34,011 nucleotides of DNA from Gammaproteobacteria bacterium (GTDB lineage Bacteria; Pseudomonadota; Gammaproteobacteria; GCA-001735895), in NCBI GenBank assembly GCA_029862125.1, contig JAOTXY010000032.1, positions 1-34,011 of the forward strand, read 5' to 3'. The position numbers were made by a program, and so were the translations under genes. The notes below the pieces were generated by a model. The model searched no databases and had not been told where the DNA came from. It saw only the letters and a program-made list of their open reading frames with translations. Positions 23,888-33,490 of the stretch are shown here, in pieces (within the stretch, counting starts at the first letter, position 1; the number at the start of each line of letters is the position of its first letter).

Positions 23888-24675
23888 TGCTGATAAAAAT
23901 CGGTGGCGGTGAGCAAATCAACCTCGAAGCCGCAATCGCAGATCTGGCGACACTCGAGCAGCCATTTGTTATCGTGCATGGGGCCAACGTGTTACGTGAT
24001 CAGCTGGTGCAACAACTGGGCAAGGAAAAGACGGTGCTGACCTCGATTTCTGGCTACGCCAGCGTTTTATCCGACCAGGATGCAATCGATGTCATCATGA
24101 TGAGTTATTCCGGCCTGCGTAACAAGCAGATCGTTGAACTGTGCCAACGCAATAACATCAACGCCGTCGGTCTGACCGGTCTCGACGGTCGCCTGGTGCA
24201 GGGAGAACGCAACAAGGGCATCCGCGTGCGTGAAAACGGTAAAACCCTGATCAAAAGGGATCTCTCGGGTAAACCGCGCTCCATTAACAGCCAGCTATTG
24301 ATGCTGCTACTGGATAACGGTTACTGCCCGGTGCTGACAATCCCCATCGTCGACGAGAACGGCTTTGCGATAAACTCCGAGAACGACGACATCGTTGTCC
24401 AGATAGCGAGTGCACTTGATATCGATACGGTGATTCAGTTGATCGAAGCGCCCGGGTTTCTCGATGATCCCGCTGACGAAACCTCGCTGGTAAACAGCAT
24501 GAGTCTCAGTGAGTTAGAGCATCGTGAAGCGAGCGTCGAAGGACGAATCAAACGCAAACTACTCGCGCTGACGCGACTTTGCCAGGGCGGCAAAACCCGG
24601 GTCATCATCGCCGATGGCCGCTGCGAACAACCCATTATCAGCGCACTCGATGGCGCCGGGACACATATCTCATGA
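23884..24675 (+). CDS. lysZ: LysZ-like carrier-bound amino acid kinase
   Basis: This amino-acid kinase family member phosphorylates the side-chain carboxyl of the carrier-bound substrate. The 263-residue product starts MMLIKIGGGE, a kinase lysine with glycine-rich loop. VHGAN, GLTGLDGRL and NSENDD match the ArgB/LysZ pattern, and KRKLLALTRLCQGG follows near the C-terminus. A second ATG at 23887 is possible. It overlaps the amidohydrolase gene and lysJ by four bases at each end (ATGA). Confidence 0.92.
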   Translation: MMLIKIGGGEQINLEAAIADLATLEQPFVIVHGANVLRDQLVQQLGKEKTVLTSISGYASVLSDQDAIDVIMMSYSGLRNKQIVELCQRNNINAVGLTGLDGRLVQGERNKGIRVRENGKTLIKRDLSGKPRSINSQLLMLLLDNGYCPVLTIPIVDENGFAINSENDDIVVQIASALDIDTVIQLIEAPGFLDDPADETSLVNSMSLSELEHREASVEGRIKRKLLALTRLCQGGKTRVIIADGRCEQPIISALDGAGTHIS

Positions 24676-25826
24676 CCGATTACAAGGCTCTCGAACACGA
24701 ATATGGCGTGCCGTTACAGGCAAAACGCGACCTGGTTGCGGTCCGCGGAAACGGAGCCTTGCTTTACGACGAGCAGGATCGGGAGTATATCGATTGCGCC
24801 GCCGGAATCGGGGTCGCTTCACTCGGGCATTGCCATCCAAAACTGGTCGCCGCAATCAAGCAACAGGCCGAAACCCTGATTACCTGCCCCAACATCATGT
24901 ACAACGACGTGCGCTCGAAACTACTCAAAAAGCTGGTTGAGGTAAGCCCCGAGAGCCTGACTCGCGCCTACTTATGCAACTCGGGCGCCGAGGCGATCGA
25001 GGCCGCACTCAAGTTCGCGCGCCTGCACACCGGGCGGACTAACTTTGTCACCGCGATGCGGGGCTTTCACGGTCGCACCATGGGTGCGGTCAGTGCCACT
25101 TACACACCAAAATATCGCGAAGCATTTCAGCCGCTGATTCCCGGCTTCGACTACGTACCCTTCAATAAGATCGAAAAGCTCGATGCCGCGGTGACCGACA
25201 ATACCGCGGCCGTCATGTTTGAGCTGGTGCAGGGTGAAGGCGGCGTCAATCCGATCCAGGCCGACTATCTCGCGGCCGTGCGCAAGCTCTGCTCCGAACG
25301 TGGTGTGTTATTGATTATCGATGAAATCCAGACCGGTTTCTGTCGAACCGGGAGATTCTTTGCCTGTGATCATTTCGACCTGCAGCCTGACATCATGTGC
25401 GTGGCCAAGGCAATAGGCGGCGGCGTGCCCGTCGGCGCGACGCTGCTTAATGCCGACATTAATATCGAGCCGGGACTACATGGTACGACATTCGGCGGTA
25501 ACCCGCTGGCCTGCGCTGCGGCACTAGCGGCCATTGACGTCTATCAAACCGATAACCTGGCACAACGGGCGGCGGAACTGGGTGATTATTTCGAACAACA
25601 GTTAAACGTTGCGGACCTTCCCCAGGTTCGGTCGTTGCGCCGACTCGGCTTGATGATTGGTATCGAGCTCAAGCAAAAGGTACAGGACAAGCTGGCGGAA
25701 TTACTCGAAAATCGTATCATCGCGCTGCCGGCCGGCCCTAACGTGATTCGCATGCTGCCGCCGTTAATCATCGAGAAAGAACAGATCGATCGGGTCGTCA
25801 AGACCTTACGCGAGCTTTTGGCTTAA
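24672..25826 (+). CDS. lysJ: LysJ/ArgD-like PLP aminotransferase
   Basis: This class III aminotransferase aminates the carrier-bound semialdehyde, with glutamate as the usual donor. The 384-residue product has NSGAEA (PLP phosphate binding, about 103-108), GFHGRT, D217 in [10 protein letters not shown] and PLP lysine K246 in VAKAIGGG. The ATG at 24672, in a 4-base overlap with lysZ, is preferred over upstream in-frame starts. It is the last gene of the operon; pckA follows after 185 bases. No lysK homologue follows, so the usual final deacylase is missing here. Confidence 0.94.
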   Translation: MTDYKALEHEYGVPLQAKRDLVAVRGNGALLYDEQDREYIDCAAGIGVASLGHCHPKLVAAIKQQAETLITCPNIMYNDVRSKLLKKLVEVSPESLTRAYLCNSGAEAIEAALKFARLHTGRTNFVTAMRGFHGRTMGAVSATYTPKYREAFQPLIPGFDYVPFNKIEKLDAAVTDNTAAVMFELVQGEGGVNPIQADYLAAVRKLCSERGVLLIIDEIQTGFCRTGRFFACDHFDLQPDIMCVAKAIGGGVPVGATLLNADINIEPGLHGTTFGGNPLACAAALAAIDVYQTDNLAQRAAELGDYFEQQLNVADLPQVRSLRRLGLMIGIELKQKVQDKLAELLENRIIALPAGPNVIRMLPPLIIEKEQIDRVVKTLRELLA

Positions 25827-26011
25827 CCCGGTCACAGCAGGAAGGGATATCTGCATCGATAACTCGAGGAAGTTTGACAAGCATCACATTTTTATCTGTT
25901 TTTCGCTAACTGCAGGTTTTTGTCAATTCGATACTCTTATATACTCCCCCTTTTTCCTAATGATGGAACACTCGAAACGTGTCCAGTCCTGCTAATCAAG
26001 TTGAATCAAAT

Positions 26012-27613
26012 ATGACCACTACCCCGGATCTCGCTCCCTATCGCATCAGTGACACTATTGAAGTCGTATATAATCCCAGTTACGAGACGCTGTTCGTCGA
26101 AGAAACGGCTGCCGATCTGAATGGTTTTGAAGTAGGTCATCTGACCGAGTCGGGCGCAATCTCGGTCGACACCGGCGACTTTACCGGCCGTTCTCCCAAG
26201 GACAAGTACCTGGTACGTGACGATACCACGCGGGATCAGATCTGGTGGTCGGACCAGGGTGAAAACGACAACAAGCCGATCGATAACGAGACCTGGAACG
26301 CCCTGCGGCAACTGGTTACCGACCAGCTCTCGGGTAAAAAACTGTTCGTGGTCGATACCTTTTGTGGCGCCAGCCCCGAAAGCCGTCTCAAGGTAAGGTT
26401 CATTACCGAGGTCGCCTGGCAGGCACATTTTGTCACCAATATGTTCATCCGGCCCAACGGCGAAGAACTAACCGATTACGTACCGGATTTCGTCGTGCTT
26501 AACGGGTCCAAAACATCAAATCAGAATTATGCGGCGATGGGACTGAACTCGGAGAATTTTATCGCGTTCAACATGACGGAAGGAATGCAGATCATCGGTG
26601 GTACCTGGTATGGCGGCGAAATGAAAAAAGGTATGTTCTCGATGATGAACTACCTGCTACCGCTCAAGGGAATGCCTTCAATGCACTGTTCGGCTAACGT
26701 TGGCGAAGAAGGTGACGTCGCGATTTTCTTCGGCCTTTCCGGAACCGGCAAAACCACCCTGTCTACCGACCCCAAGCGCCGCCTGATCGGCGATGACGAG
26801 CATGGCTGGGACGATGACGGAATTTTCAATTTCGAAGGTGGCTGTTATGCCAAGGTGATTGACTTAAGTGCCGAAGACGAACCCGATATTTACCGGGCGA
26901 TCCGGCGCGATGCATTGCTCGAAAACGTGGTGGTTAAAGCTGATGGAGCAATCGATTACGCCGACAGTTCAAAAACCGAAAACACGCGCGTGTCTTACCC
27001 GATTTATCACATCGATAATATCGTCAAACCCGTATCCAGGGCCGGCCACGCGACTCGTGTCATATTTCTCACCGCCGATGCGTTCGGCGTGCTGCCACCG
27101 GTATCAAAATTAACCCCCGAACAGGCCGAGTATTACTTCCTGTCGGGCTTTACCGCCAAACTGGCCGGCACCGAGCGCGGCATCACAGAGCCAACCCCCA
27201 CTTTCTCGGCTTGCTTCGGTAAAGCCTTCCTGTCATTACACCCGACCCGTTATGCCGAGGTACTGAATAAAAAAATGGAGCAATCCGGCAGCCAGGCATA
27301 CCTCGTGAATACGGGTTGGGACGGCAGCGGTACCCGCATTTCGATCAAGGCCACCCGTGCGATTATCGATGCGATTCTTAACGGCTCCATCGACACCATG
27401 GAAACCGCAACACTACCAATTTTCAACCTCGGTATACCAACAAGCCTGCCCGCCGTAACCGCGGAGATTCTCGACCCGCGTAACAGTTATGAAGACGTTT
27501 CCGAGTGGCAGGCAAAGGCCGCCAAACTAGCCTCGCTGTTCATTAATAATTTCGAACAATACACCGACACCGATAGTGGCAAGAAGCTGGTATCCGCAGG
27601 TCCGTCAGTCTAA
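26012..27613 (+). CDS. pckA: ATP-dependent phosphoenolpyruvate carboxykinase
   Basis: The enzyme converts oxaloacetate and ATP to PEP, CO2 and ADP, the entry step of gluconeogenesis. The product is 533 residues from ATG 26012; a GTG at 25979 would add 11. The sequence follows E. coli PckA closely: TGRSPKDKY and FVVDTFCGA near the N-terminus, [13 protein letters not shown]-loop [19 protein letters not shown], and [10 protein letters not shown]. The 185-base leader contains a -10-like TATACT near 25940 but no convincing -35. A strong hairpin follows the gene. It is not an obvious part of the lysW operon. Confidence 0.97.
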   Translation: MTTTPDLAPYRISDTIEVVYNPSYETLFVEETAADLNGFEVGHLTESGAISVDTGDFTGRSPKDKYLVRDDTTRDQIWWSDQGENDNKPIDNETWNALRQLVTDQLSGKKLFVVDTFCGASPESRLKVRFITEVAWQAHFVTNMFIRPNGEELTDYVPDFVVLNGSKTSNQNYAAMGLNSENFIAFNMTEGMQIIGGTWYGGEMKKGMFSMMNYLLPLKGMPSMHCSANVGEEGDVAIFFGLSGTGKTTLSTDPKRRLIGDDEHGWDDDGIFNFEGGCYAKVIDLSAEDEPDIYRAIRRDALLENVVVKADGAIDYADSSKTENTRVSYPIYHIDNIVKPVSRAGHATRVIFLTADAFGVLPPVSKLTPEQAEYYFLSGFTAKLAGTERGITEPTPTFSACFGKAFLSLHPTRYAEVLNKKMEQSGSQAYLVNTGWDGSGTRISIKATRAIIDAILNGSIDTMETATLPIFNLGIPTSLPAVTAEILDPRNSYEDVSEWQAKAAKLASLFINNFEQYTDTDSGKKLVSAGPSV

Positions 27614-27641
27614 TACCCCGGCTACACTTCATCACTGCAGC

Positions 27642-27668
27642 GCTTGCCTGGGCCTGGCTCAGGCAGGC
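27642..27668 (+). terminator. Hairpin after pckA, terminator-like without T run
   Basis: GCTTGCCTGGGC (27642-27653) pairs with GCTCAGGCAGGC (27657-27668) through 12 base pairs, with two G-U pairs, around a three-base loop. No T run follows. It may stabilise the pckA 3' end, may be a Rho-assisted stop, or may be a REP-like palindrome, since a RAYT-type transposase gene lies 2.1 kb away. Confidence 0.55.
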
Positions 27669-27703
27669 AGAATGTTGTAATTCAATGCAGTGAGTAAAAA
27701 CAA

Positions 27704-29701
27704 ATGAAAAAAGCTGGCTTCAAGATCCTCGAAAACGAATGGATTACGCTGTCGGACGGGCGTAGATTGTCGGCGCGGATCTGGATGCCCGATAGCGCCG
27801 CGAAGACTCCTCTACCCGCAATCCTCGAGTATATTCCCTACCGCAAACGCGACGGCACCGCGCAGCGCGATGAAAGTACCTACCCGGCGTTTGCCGAGGC
27901 GGGTTATATCGGGGTGCGCGTCGATATCTCGGGTACGGGTGAATCTGACGGTGACTGGGACGACGAATACTCAGCCCGCGAACTGGCCGATGGTTGTGAG
28001 GTCATCGAATGGATTGCAAGCCAGGACTGGTGCGATGGTAATCTCGGGATGATGGGAATCTCCTGGGGGGGTTTCAACAGCCTGCAGATTGCCGCTCTTA
28101 AACCATCAGCGCTCAAGGCCGTAATTTCGATCGGCACCACGGTCGATCGCTATAACGACGATATTCATTACAAGAATGGTTGCCTGCTCTACTCCAATTT
28201 CTTCTGGTCGAGCACCATGCTTTGCTATGCATCCAGGCCGCCCGATCCCGAGCTGGTTGGAGATAGCTGGCGCGAAACCTGGTTACAGCGCCTGAACACG
28301 CAGCCGTTTCCGTTGGAGGCCTGGCTTGCCCACCAGCGCAAAGACGAGTACTGGAAGCATGGATCGATCGGCGAAAATTACAACGATATCGAGATACCCG
28401 CGCTGGTAATCTCGGGTTGGGCCGATGGTTATATTAATGCGCCACCTGCGGCAGCAACCCATTTAAAGAACGCCAAGGCAATCAATGGCCCCTGGATTCA
28501 CCAGTATCCACATTTTGCACTCCCAGAACCGCGCCTCGATTTTCTCAAGGAAGCAATCAACTGGTGGGATAAGTGGCTCAAGGGTGCCGATAACGGTGTC
28601 GATAGCTTACCTGCCTACCGTGCCTACATCCTCGAAGACGCCCGACCGCTGTTACGTCACGAAGTTGCACCAGGCCGCTGGGTCGCGGAAGCACAACTAC
28701 CTTCACCCGACACCCACGAGTGTCACTACTACCTGGCTCCAAATCGACAACTGCTAGATATACCCGGCAGTACCAACGAAAAGAAATTGATCTCGCCACA
28801 GGATTGCGGCACCAGCTGCGGCGAGTTTTTTACCCAGAAACCCGATGGCGAGTTGCCTTCGGACCAACGCCGGGATGACTCCGGGTCGCTCGTATTCGAC
28901 AGCGTCAAACTGCATCAACCCATCGAGATCCTGGGGCGGCCAAGAATTCGACTAAAAGTTGCTATCGATAAACCGCTTGGAAATATTGCGATACGCCTGA
29001 ATGATATTCATCCCAATGGTGAAGTTTCGAGGGTTAGCTGGGGCGTGCTGAATCTCGCGCATCGTAACGGTAACGAAAATCCCGAGCCGATGGTTCCGGG
29101 TCAGCTGGAATCGATTGAAATTGAACTGAATGAATGTGGCTATCGGTTCATGCGCGATCACAAGATGCGCATCGCCATCTCCAATAACTACTGGCCGATG
29201 ATCATGCCTTCGCCCGAAATCGTCACCACCACCCTCAAACTAGGACCCGACGCGTTCGTGACCTTGCCGGTGCGGGAAGGTGTCGATGTCTACGAAGAGC
29301 CCGAACCCGAGGATCAAAATCCGCTGCCAGAATATGAAATCAGGGAACCCGGGTTGAGTCGGCGCTGGATCGAACAGGATTTTCAGACCGGGGAATCGCA
29401 CTACCGGGTTATCGATGATACCGGCGAGATTGAAGTACCGGGTAACGCCATGTGCACACGAAACAGGCATGATGAACGCTGGACCATAGCTGCCGACGAC
29501 CCTCTCAGCCATCGATCGATGAGTCGTTATATATGCTGGATGCAACGCGGCGACTGGTCGATCAGAACCGAGGCGGAAAGCGAGTTTCGTTGCGACGCGG
29601 AAAACTTTTATATCAAGGCCACGGTACGTGCCTACGAGGGTGAAGAATTGGTAAATCAACGTGACTGGGAGGAAATTATCGTAGCTCGAGATCATATTTA
29701 A
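27704..29701 (+). CDS. CocE/NonD-family alpha/beta hydrolase
   Basis: The 665-residue serine hydrolase belongs to the X-Pro dipeptidyl-peptidase (S15)/cocaine esterase family. The catalytic triad can be read as S120 (GISWGGFN), D241 (GWADGYINA) and H266 (GPWIHQYPH). The C-terminal half has the jelly-roll PepX_C domain, and a longer extra domain (about 540-665) ends the protein. No signal peptide is seen, so it is probably cytoplasmic. Substrates may be esters, amides or acyl-peptides and cannot be named. It is monocistronic. Confidence 0.88.
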   Translation: MKKAGFKILENEWITLSDGRRLSARIWMPDSAAKTPLPAILEYIPYRKRDGTAQRDESTYPAFAEAGYIGVRVDISGTGESDGDWDDEYSARELADGCEVIEWIASQDWCDGNLGMMGISWGGFNSLQIAALKPSALKAVISIGTTVDRYNDDIHYKNGCLLYSNFFWSSTMLCYASRPPDPELVGDSWRETWLQRLNTQPFPLEAWLAHQRKDEYWKHGSIGENYNDIEIPALVISGWADGYINAPPAAATHLKNAKAINGPWIHQYPHFALPEPRLDFLKEAINWWDKWLKGADNGVDSLPAYRAYILEDARPLLRHEVAPGRWVAEAQLPSPDTHECHYYLAPNRQLLDIPGSTNEKKLISPQDCGTSCGEFFTQKPDGELPSDQRRDDSGSLVFDSVKLHQPIEILGRPRIRLKVAIDKPLGNIAIRLNDIHPNGEVSRVSWGVLNLAHRNGNENPEPMVPGQLESIEIELNECGYRFMRDHKMRIAISNNYWPMIMPSPEIVTTTLKLGPDAFVTLPVREGVDVYEEPEPEDQNPLPEYEIREPGLSRRWIEQDFQTGESHYRVIDDTGEIEVPGNAMCTRNRHDERWTIAADDPLSHRSMSRYICWMQRGDWSIRTEAESEFRCDAENFYIKATVRAYEGEELVNQRDWEEIIVARDHI

Positions 29702-29812
29702 GCCAGGCGTCAAAAAATTGTCATTAACTGTTGGAAAACAAAGAAAATTCTTGCAGAATAACGATAAATTAGTGTTAAATTGCAACCTTTAGCCAGATAA
29801 CGAGTATTTTTC

Positions 29813-30499
29813 ATGGCAAGACTACCGCGGTACGCGATCAAAAATCAGCCGCAGCATATAATTCAGCAGGGACGAAACGGGCAACAAATCTTCTTTGAAG
29901 AACAGGATTACCAGTATTTTTACGATTGCCTCGAAGCCGCTGCTTACAACTATCACCTAAAAATTCATGCCTATGTGCTGATGCCTAGTCACGTGCATCT
30001 GCTGGCAACCCCGGGTGACACCGACAGCATCTCAAGAGCCACGCAATCCATCGGCCGGAACTACGTCCAATATTTCAACGAGTGCATTGGCGGCAGTGGC
30101 ACGATCTGGGAAGGGCGTTACCGGGCGACCGTCGTTGACAGCAAGAACTATTTGCTTACCTGCAGTCGCTACATCGAGTCAAATCCGGTTAGAGGTGGGC
30201 TGGTTAAAAAACCGGCGGATTATCGCTGGAGCAGCTATGCGCATAACGCGCTCGGGAAGGCTGAAGAGATGATCAGCGCGCACCAGGAATACCTGAAACT
30301 GGGTAACAGTAACAAGGAACGTGCAAATGCCTACCGCGCCCTGTTCAAACAAAACCTGTGCAGCCAGACGGTGGAGCTAATCACCGAAAGCGCACTTAAA
30401 GGCTGGGTACTGGGTGATAGCAAGTTTGCACGTAAAATCGAAAAACTCAGCGGTCGCCGTGCCTCGCAGCTGCCCAAGGGCCGTCCCCGAAGTACTTGA
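29813..30499 (+). mobile_element. Orphan RAYT-type Y1 (HUH) transposase gene
   Basis: The 228-residue HUH endonuclease belongs to the REP-associated tyrosine transposase group related to IS200/IS605 TnpA. The His pair is in MPSHVHLL (H60, H62). The candidate tyrosine is Y113 or Y120, in the conserved YLLTCSRYIESNPVRGG region. A basic C-terminal extension ends in KGRPRST. In other genomes such proteins process REP palindromes and have lost autonomous mobility. No matching REP pair was found in the AT-rich 111 bases upstream or just downstream, and no terminal repeats are visible. It reads as intact. Confidence 0.9.
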
Positions 30500-30512
30500 C
30501 CGGCAGACTCCC

Positions 30513-30986
30513 ATGAACGACGGTGAGGATAAACGTGGACCCGGCCTGAAGTTTCCACCTCCTTTACTGGTAATTGTGATCATTGGTCTGGGCTATCTCG
30601 CAGACTGGCTCAAACCGCTGCCAATAACAAGTGGAGACCTCCTGTGGCTGAGTGGCATCGCGCTAATCGTATTGTCCGTGATAATTGCGCTTATCGCACT
30701 ATTCCATTTCCTCGAAGCTAAGACCCATGTCGAACCCTGGCACCCCACCACCACAATCATCGACAGGGGTGTTTTCCGCTATAGCCGCAATCCTATCTAT
30801 GTTACTTTTTGCCTGGCTACGGTTGGCGGCGGCCTGGCATTAAACAGCTGGTGGATAGTCATGAGTGTCCCGGCATTGATGTACCTGTTGCAAAAGCTGG
30901 TGATCGAACGCGAAGAGGCTTATCTCGAAAATAAGTTCGGCAAGGTATATCTTGACTACAAGCAGCGGGTCAGACGCTGGCTTTAA
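30513..30986 (+). CDS. Isoprenylcysteine-methyltransferase-like membrane protein (ICMT/PEMT family)
   Basis: The 157-residue product from ATG 30513 has about four membrane helices. It has the family signature: HPTTTIIDRGVFRYSRNPIY near residue 90, then IEREEAYLENKFGKVYLDYK and RVRRWL at the C-terminus. These bind S-adenosylmethionine and the lipid-like substrate. Bacterial members methylate phospholipids or small lipophilic acceptors, and the substrate here is unknown. It begins 13 bases after the RAYT gene, and its stop overlaps the next gene's stop in the palindrome TTAA. Confidence 0.9.
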   Translation: MNDGEDKRGPGLKFPPPLLVIVIIGLGYLADWLKPLPITSGDLLWLSGIALIVLSVIIALIALFHFLEAKTHVEPWHPTTTIIDRGVFRYSRNPIYVTFCLATVGGGLALNSWWIVMSVPALMYLLQKLVIEREEAYLENKFGKVYLDYKQRVRRWL

Positions 30987-31420
30987 CGGACAACGGCAAT
31001 ATAGGTTGCCTGTAAAATGGCATGCGGACGATCGCCGACCTCAACTTCCAGTAATAGCTTCCCCTTTCCCGAATCAAGCAAACCCCGGGCAAAAGAATCG
31101 CGCTGTTGAGCGCTGACCCGGCATTCGCATTTCAGCGCTGAAGTCACCGGCGCACGATAGGAAATCTCGGCCTTTGCCACCACCAGGTCTCCATCCAGCT
31201 CGAGCTCATCCATCACATGGGTACACAAGGCCCAGCCCGTCAGGATCGCGGCGGAGTAAATACTGCCGGCAAAGCCGGTTCCGTGGACGTTGATATTTGG
31301 CTCGAGCGGTGCACTGACCTGGATTTCGTCCTGGCTTAAAACCTTGATCGAAAACTGCATCGCGGGGGAAAGCGGGATCGCATTGCGTATTTTCTGCTCC
31401 AGTACCTGTGCTGATGTCAT
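30983..31420 (-). CDS. YiiD C-terminal-type hotdog thioesterase
   Basis: The product has about 145 residues from ATG 31420; a start eight codons upstream would overlap the previous gene. It matches the YiiD_C (FabZ-like hotdog) thioesterase family: a conserved N-x-x-H-x-x-TGFAGSIYSAAILTGWAL region around residues 45-60 and a KAEISYRAPVTS strand. It follows the 2-hydroxyacid dehydrogenase by one base on the same strand, forming a two-gene operon. The acyl-CoA substrate is unknown. Confidence 0.85.
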   Translation of the reverse strand: MTSAQVLEQKIRNAIPLSPAMQFSIKVLSQDEIQVSAPLEPNINVHGTGFAGSIYSAAILTGWALCTHVMDELELDGDLVVAKAEISYRAPVTSALKCECRVSAQQRDSFARGLLDSGKGKLLLEVEVGDRPHAILQATYIAVVR

Positions 31421-31421
31421 G

Positions 31422-32357
31422 TTAATAACCCTGCCCGCGATCAACCAGGTTTAACAGCAATTCACCGTTTTGCAGGCGCCGATAATTCTCGGCAATATCA
31501 ACAATCGCATCGCCAAGATGATAGCCCGAAACATGTGGCGTGAGCTGTACCTTTGGATGTAACCACAACGGATTTTCAGCAGGCAGAGGCTCAACCGACA
31601 TGACATCAAGTACCGCGCCCGTGAGCAAGCCGGCGTCGAGTGACTCAATCAGCTCGGTTTCATTGACCAGGTCACCGCGTCCGACATTGATAAAGTATGC
31701 GTGCGGGTTAAAGTGCTCGAAAAGTCGACGCCTGAACATGCCGAGCGTCTGCGGCGTTGACGGCAATACCGAGATTACGTAATCGGCAGATTCCAGCACC
31801 CGGTATAAGCCAGCAACATCAGCATGACAGGCGACCCCGGGGATTTCCTTTGGCCGGCGACTCCAACCGATCACTTTGAATCCATTCTGTACAAAACGTT
31901 CAGCAACCAGTAATCCGATGCGACCCAGGCCAAGCAATGCCACCGTCGTATCGCCAGCCCGTCGCGGCGGGTAGGATATCCACTCTGAACGCGCCTGCTG
32001 CTGGTGATATTCACGCATGTGGCGCTGCTGCTGTAACACGTAGGCCAGTGCGTATTCGGCCATCTCGGTGCCCGAGGTATCAGTTCGCAGACGAACAACC
32101 TGAATCGATTCAGGTAGGTCTGGATCGGCAAGAATATTATTTACCCCGGCGCCGGTTTTTTGAATCACTTTCAAGTTCGGGTATTGCAATGCTTCACGTG
32201 GAGAATAACTGCTCACCGTCAGCATCTCGATTTCATCGAGGTTACCCGGATTAGCACCGGTTCGAATATCTGCTTCCGGGGTGTAGTGCAACAACTCTGT
32301 GCGCAGGTCATCGTCCTCCATCCAGTCGGGGTGCTTGATGTCGATCAACAGTGCCAT
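31422..32357 (-). CDS. D-isomer-specific 2-hydroxyacid dehydrogenase (GhrA-like)
   Basis: The 311-residue NAD(P)-dependent reductase acts on 2-keto acids such as glyoxylate or hydroxypyruvate. It has the Rossmann motif GLGRIG (143-148), catalytic R227 (INVGRGDLV), E256 (MSVEPLP) and H275 (TPHVSGY). The dinucleotide region GWSRRPK suggests NADP preference, as in GhrA. GAGGA lies just before the ATG. It is translationally linked to the thioesterase downstream. Exact substrate not determined. Confidence 0.92.
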   Translation of the reverse strand: MALLIDIKHPDWMEDDDLRTELLHYTPEADIRTGANPGNLDEIEMLTVSSYSPREALQYPNLKVIQKTGAGVNNILADPDLPESIQVVRLRTDTSGTEMAEYALAYVLQQQRHMREYHQQQARSEWISYPPRRAGDTTVALLGLGRIGLLVAERFVQNGFKVIGWSRRPKEIPGVACHADVAGLYRVLESADYVISVLPSTPQTLGMFRRRLFEHFNPHAYFINVGRGDLVNETELIESLDAGLLTGAVLDVMSVEPLPAENPLWLHPKVQLTPHVSGYHLGDAIVDIAENYRRLQNGELLLNLVDRGQGY

Positions 32358-32490
32358 TAATTCCTCGATGTTAATTCACGAATGTGCCGCGGCCATGCCG
32401 GTAATATGCTGCGATTATGCCATCTATTCAGCCCCGAAAGTCATGCGGGACCTTCATTTTTCGGTTAATCTCCATCTCGAGCCAACCGAC

Positions 32491-32718
32491 ATGCTGCATT
32501 TCATCATCATCGCGTTATTTGTCCTGCTACTGCTGAGCGTGGGTTTCTGGATGCTGGTTTACCGGCAGTTCGAGCCAAAGAATTTGACAGCACACCCGTT
32601 GTATAAACTGCACCAGGTATTGGTTGCCGTGATCGCTTTTTTGATCATATTGCTCACGATGCTGGTGGTATTATCGAGCGATCCGGGTGAACCCGAGAAC
32701 TATTGGTTCTGGCCCTGA
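32491..32718 (+). CDS. Small two-helix membrane protein
   Basis: The product is 75 residues from ATG 32491; an in-frame ATG at 32443 would add 16. Two hydrophobic helices (about 2-23 and 42-63) flank a short basic loop (YRQFEPKNLTAHPLYKLHQ), and the tail ends ENYWFWP. No family is recognised. The longer upstream extension overlaps the divergent dehydrogenase gene and is unlikely to be translated. It converges with the intradiol gene 15 bases away. Confidence 0.6.
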   Translation: MLHFIIIALFVLLLLSVGFWMLVYRQFEPKNLTAHPLYKLHQVLVAVIAFLIILLTMLVVLSSDPGEPENYWFWP

Positions 32719-32733
32719 TATCAATCGGTTCGA

Positions 32734-33351
32734 TTAAATTACGATATCCAGGCTGGCCCGCGGCAGTTGTTCCGTGGTACTGAAATTCATGGTCACCAGT
32801 TGGCGCTTATTTTTCGGAACACGTTGGTAGAGCCAGTCGCTTTTATTGTAAGGATGATCGGGTAGATAAAACTGCGTGGTCAGGCGCTCCCGATTATCGA
32901 GTATAACCTTGACGTGGATATGCGGGGTACGCCCCGGATAGGGCACCGGTTTTATGGTGCGAAACGAGTAGCGACCATCAGCGCCGGTCGTGTCATGACC
33001 AAAACCCTGGAAAGCCTTGTCGCGTGAACCTCCACCAGAATCGCCGCGATGCAGGTAACGCCCCTTAACGTCGCATTGCCAGATTTCGACGCGTGCTCCG
33101 CTGACGGGATTGCCGTTACGATCCAGTACCCGCCCGCCCAATTCAACGACTTCTCCACCGGCCTGCTCGACTACACCCGCAATTCTAACAAGATCGTTAT
33201 CGTCATCGGCAAAACGCATTCCCGCGGTCGGATAAAATGGACCTTCGCTTCCAGGTGGTGTCGGTTCAGCGATTGCAGCCAATCCGGAAACCGGCATCGC
33301 AAGCATGCCGATAATCAGGTCTCTGCGTCTTCGATTAACTGGATCTTTCAT
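32734..33351 (-). CDS. Exported intradiol ring-cleavage dioxygenase-like protein
   Basis: The 205-residue non-heme Fe(III) intradiol dioxygenase-family protein has ligands Y99 (GRYLHRGD), Y138, H144 and H146 (YPGRTPHIH), with R141 nearby. The Tyr-to-His spacing is shorter than in protocatechuate 3,4-dioxygenase, as in the short exported members. The N-terminus NRRRRDLIIGMLAMP-x-x-GLAA is a Tat signal, so it should act in the periplasm. The substrate may be a catechol, hydroxyquinol or another aromatic diol. No other aromatic-degradation gene lies in the window. Confidence 0.9.
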   Translation of the reverse strand: MKDPVNRRRRDLIIGMLAMPVSGLAAIAEPTPPGSEGPFYPTAGMRFADDDNDLVRIAGVVEQAGGEVVELGGRVLDRNGNPVSGARVEIWQCDVKGRYLHRGDSGGGSRDKAFQGFGHDTTGADGRYSFRTIKPVPYPGRTPHIHVKVILDNRERLTTQFYLPDHPYNKSDWLYQRVPKNKRQLVTMNFSTTEQLPRASLDIVI

Positions 33352-33490
33352 TTCGCTGGTCCAGGGATTGCCGGGTTCTGCCAGTGTATCGCAAATTTGA
33401 ACCCGATATAAACATCATCGATTGAACAGCTGGATAGATCCCGGATTCAGGCGACGTCAGGGTGTTGCCAAGCGATAGGATTATGCGACA

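Noticed and set aside
25874-25887. TTGAC-aagc-ATCAC upstream of pckA
   Set aside because: It has two mismatches, and no -10 at the distance seen for the other FNR-like promoters.
27704-29701. CocE/NonD hydrolase as the missing LysK-type release enzyme
   Set aside because: It is a serine hydrolase of a different fold, separated from lysJ by pckA and about 1.9 kb. LysK is a zinc carboxypeptidase-like enzyme, and nothing links this gene to the operon.
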